From positions 1-6,624 of the forward strand of contig ONXW01000047.1 of assembly GCA_900321915.1 (NCBI GenBank): 6,624 nucleotides of DNA, in the 5' to 3' direction. The stretch comes from an uncultured Eubacteriales bacterium (GTDB lineage: Bacteria; Bacillota; Clostridia; Lachnospirales; Lachnospiraceae). Under the pieces are notes generated by a model, which worked only from the letters and a program-made list of their open reading frames with translations, was not told the DNA's origin and made no database searches. How positions within the stretch are numbered: the stretch's first letter is position 1; the number at the start of each line of letters is the position of its first letter. Positions 6,049 to 6,624 of this stretch are shown piece after piece. A program made the translations under genes and the position numbers.

Positions 6049-6075
6049 AGGCGCCCCTTTCGGGGCGCTTTTTTT
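6049..6075 (+). terminator. Intrinsic terminator after the secreted-protein pair
   Basis: GCGCCCC (6051-6057), loop TTTC and GGGGCGC (6062-6068) form a seven-bp GC stem. An A and a G on the 5' side extend it to nine pairs with U's. Seven T's (6069-6075) follow at once. It lies three bases after the stop codon. Confidence 0.95.
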
Positions 6076-6096
6076 ATGGGATTTTCGGCCGCTTTG

Positions 6097-6105
6097 TGTT
6101 ATACT
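6097..6105 (+). promoter_or_regulatory. Extended -10 promoter of the last gene
   Basis: TGTTATACT (TG, one base, TATACT) lies just past the terminator. No -35 of quality is found 16-18 bp upstream. The predicted start is near 6112, about 62 nt before the ATG. Confidence 0.55.
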
Positions 6106-6173
6106 GCTATCTGGTGTGTTCTCTCAGTGGGACAAAAGCAGAAATAAAGGGGGCGTAATCCCTGGTGATAAAG

Positions 6174-6624
6174 ATGAAAAACGGTAAATTCGCGCAGCTG
6201 CTTTTCGCCGCGGTTATGACAGCGGCGGGCGCGGCAGTCTGCGCGGGGAGCACGGCCGCGGGCGCGCCGGATTACCGGGCGCATTCGGCGGCGGAAGCGG
6301 CCGCGGAGGAAGCGGCGGCGAAAGCCGCGGAAGAGGCAGCAGCGGAAGCGGCCCGGAAAGCCGCGGAAGAGGCAGCAGCCGCAGCAGCAGCGGCAGCGGC
6401 AGAGGCGGAGACTGAGCCTGAAACCGTGGAGGAAAAGCCGGAACCTTCGGCGGACCGCTTCAACCTGGCGGATATCTACCCGGAGGGCGCGGACGAGACA
6501 GACCCGCTGAACAGCCTGGGCGGTGAACTGTTTGAGGAACTGTATGAGAAGGACAACAGCTGGAACCAGAATGTCTTCGGCGCCAGCAGCCGGAAGCCGG
6601 AGCAGGTCGCCGGCCAGCTCGGCC
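6174..6624 (+). CDS. Secreted protein with Ala/Glu/Lys helical stalk, C-terminal end cut by window
   Basis: An N-terminal fragment of 150 codons is visible. A signal peptide (MKNGKFAQLL, then an Ala-rich core, cleavage near AAG-AP or shortly before) leads to a stalk at residues about 38-79 rich in Ala, Glu and Lys. The stalk includes ten consecutive Ala and two copies of KAAEEAAA; it should form a long helix. A Pro/Glu spacer (80-92) follows, then an acidic segment beginning DRFNLADIYPEG that I do not recognise. ATG 6174 is preceded by GGTGAT four bases upstream, which matches the 5' part of the anti-Shine-Dalgarno sequence at suitable distance. The in-frame GTG at 6165, 11 bases after AGGGGG, is a possible alternative adding three residues. 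It has its own promoter beyond a terminator, so it is a separate transcript. Similar stalks hold domains away from the membrane or wall; the function here is unknown. Confidence 0.75.
   Translation, partial: MKNGKFAQLLFAAVMTAAGAAVCAGSTAAGAPDYRAHSAAEAAAEEAAAKAAEEAAAEAARKAAEEAAAAAAAAAAEAETEPETVEEKPEPSADRFNLADIYPEGADETDPLNSLGGELFEELYEKDNSWNQNVFGASSRKPEQVAGQLG
6320..6379 (+). repeat. 24-bp exact repeat with 36-bp period in the Ala-rich stalk
   Basis: The same 24 bases occur at 6320-6343 and 6356-6379, encoding KAAEEAAA twice (plus a flanking Glu codon base). The identity at DNA level suggests recent 36-bp duplication, i.e. a 12-residue helical unit. Confidence 0.8.

Overview
The window looks like chromosomal DNA from a GC-rich, Gram-positive Clostridia-type bacterium, probably Lachnospiraceae. 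That is inference from several signs: strong AGGAGG-type ribosome sites, a lipobox lipoprotein, a lipoteichoic-acid-synthase-type phosphotransferase, a choline/glucan-binding-like wall repeat, a copper-amine-oxidase-N-like module, and domain styles I associate with gut Firmicutes. There is no rRNA, tRNA, CRISPR array, insertion sequence or phage gene that I can see.

Layout. (1) Bases 1-1386, minus strand: the first 462 codons of a five-helix membrane protein with an extracellular sulfatase-fold LtaS-type catalytic domain, cut by the window edge. (2) A 168-bp divergent intergenic region with a promoter on each strand and a small inverted repeat on the minus-strand promoter. (3) 1555-2076, plus: an Xre-family DNA-binding protein with a Lys-Thr-Ser-Gly tetrapeptide-repeat linker. 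(4) 2225-4459, plus: a 744-residue lipoprotein in which one uncharacterised domain occurs twice, at the N-terminal and C-terminal ends. Between the copies lie a segment resembling the N-terminal part of L,D-transpeptidases, an unrecognised region and an Ala-rich linker. Its promoter has a perfect inverted repeat filling the 17-bp spacer. (5) 4588-5121 and 5158-6045, plus: two secreted proteins, 36 bp apart and probably co-transcribed, ending at a strong intrinsic terminator (6049-6075). The second is clearly more AT-rich than the rest. (6) 6174 to the end, plus: the start of another secreted protein with a long Ala/Glu/Lys helical stalk, cut by the window edge.

Taken together, almost every gene acts at or outside the membrane, and the only regulator sits between the LTA-synthase-like gene and the lipoprotein gene. 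A reasonable but unproven reading is a small envelope/surface-protein locus in which the Xre protein controls one or both neighbours. Most promoters here use an extended -10 element (TGnTATnnT) rather than a good -35. No known defence or biosynthetic system was recognised. The most unusual items are the duplicated-domain lipoprotein, the palindromic promoter spacer in front of it, and the 28-bp inverted repeat over the promoter of the wall-binding-like gene.
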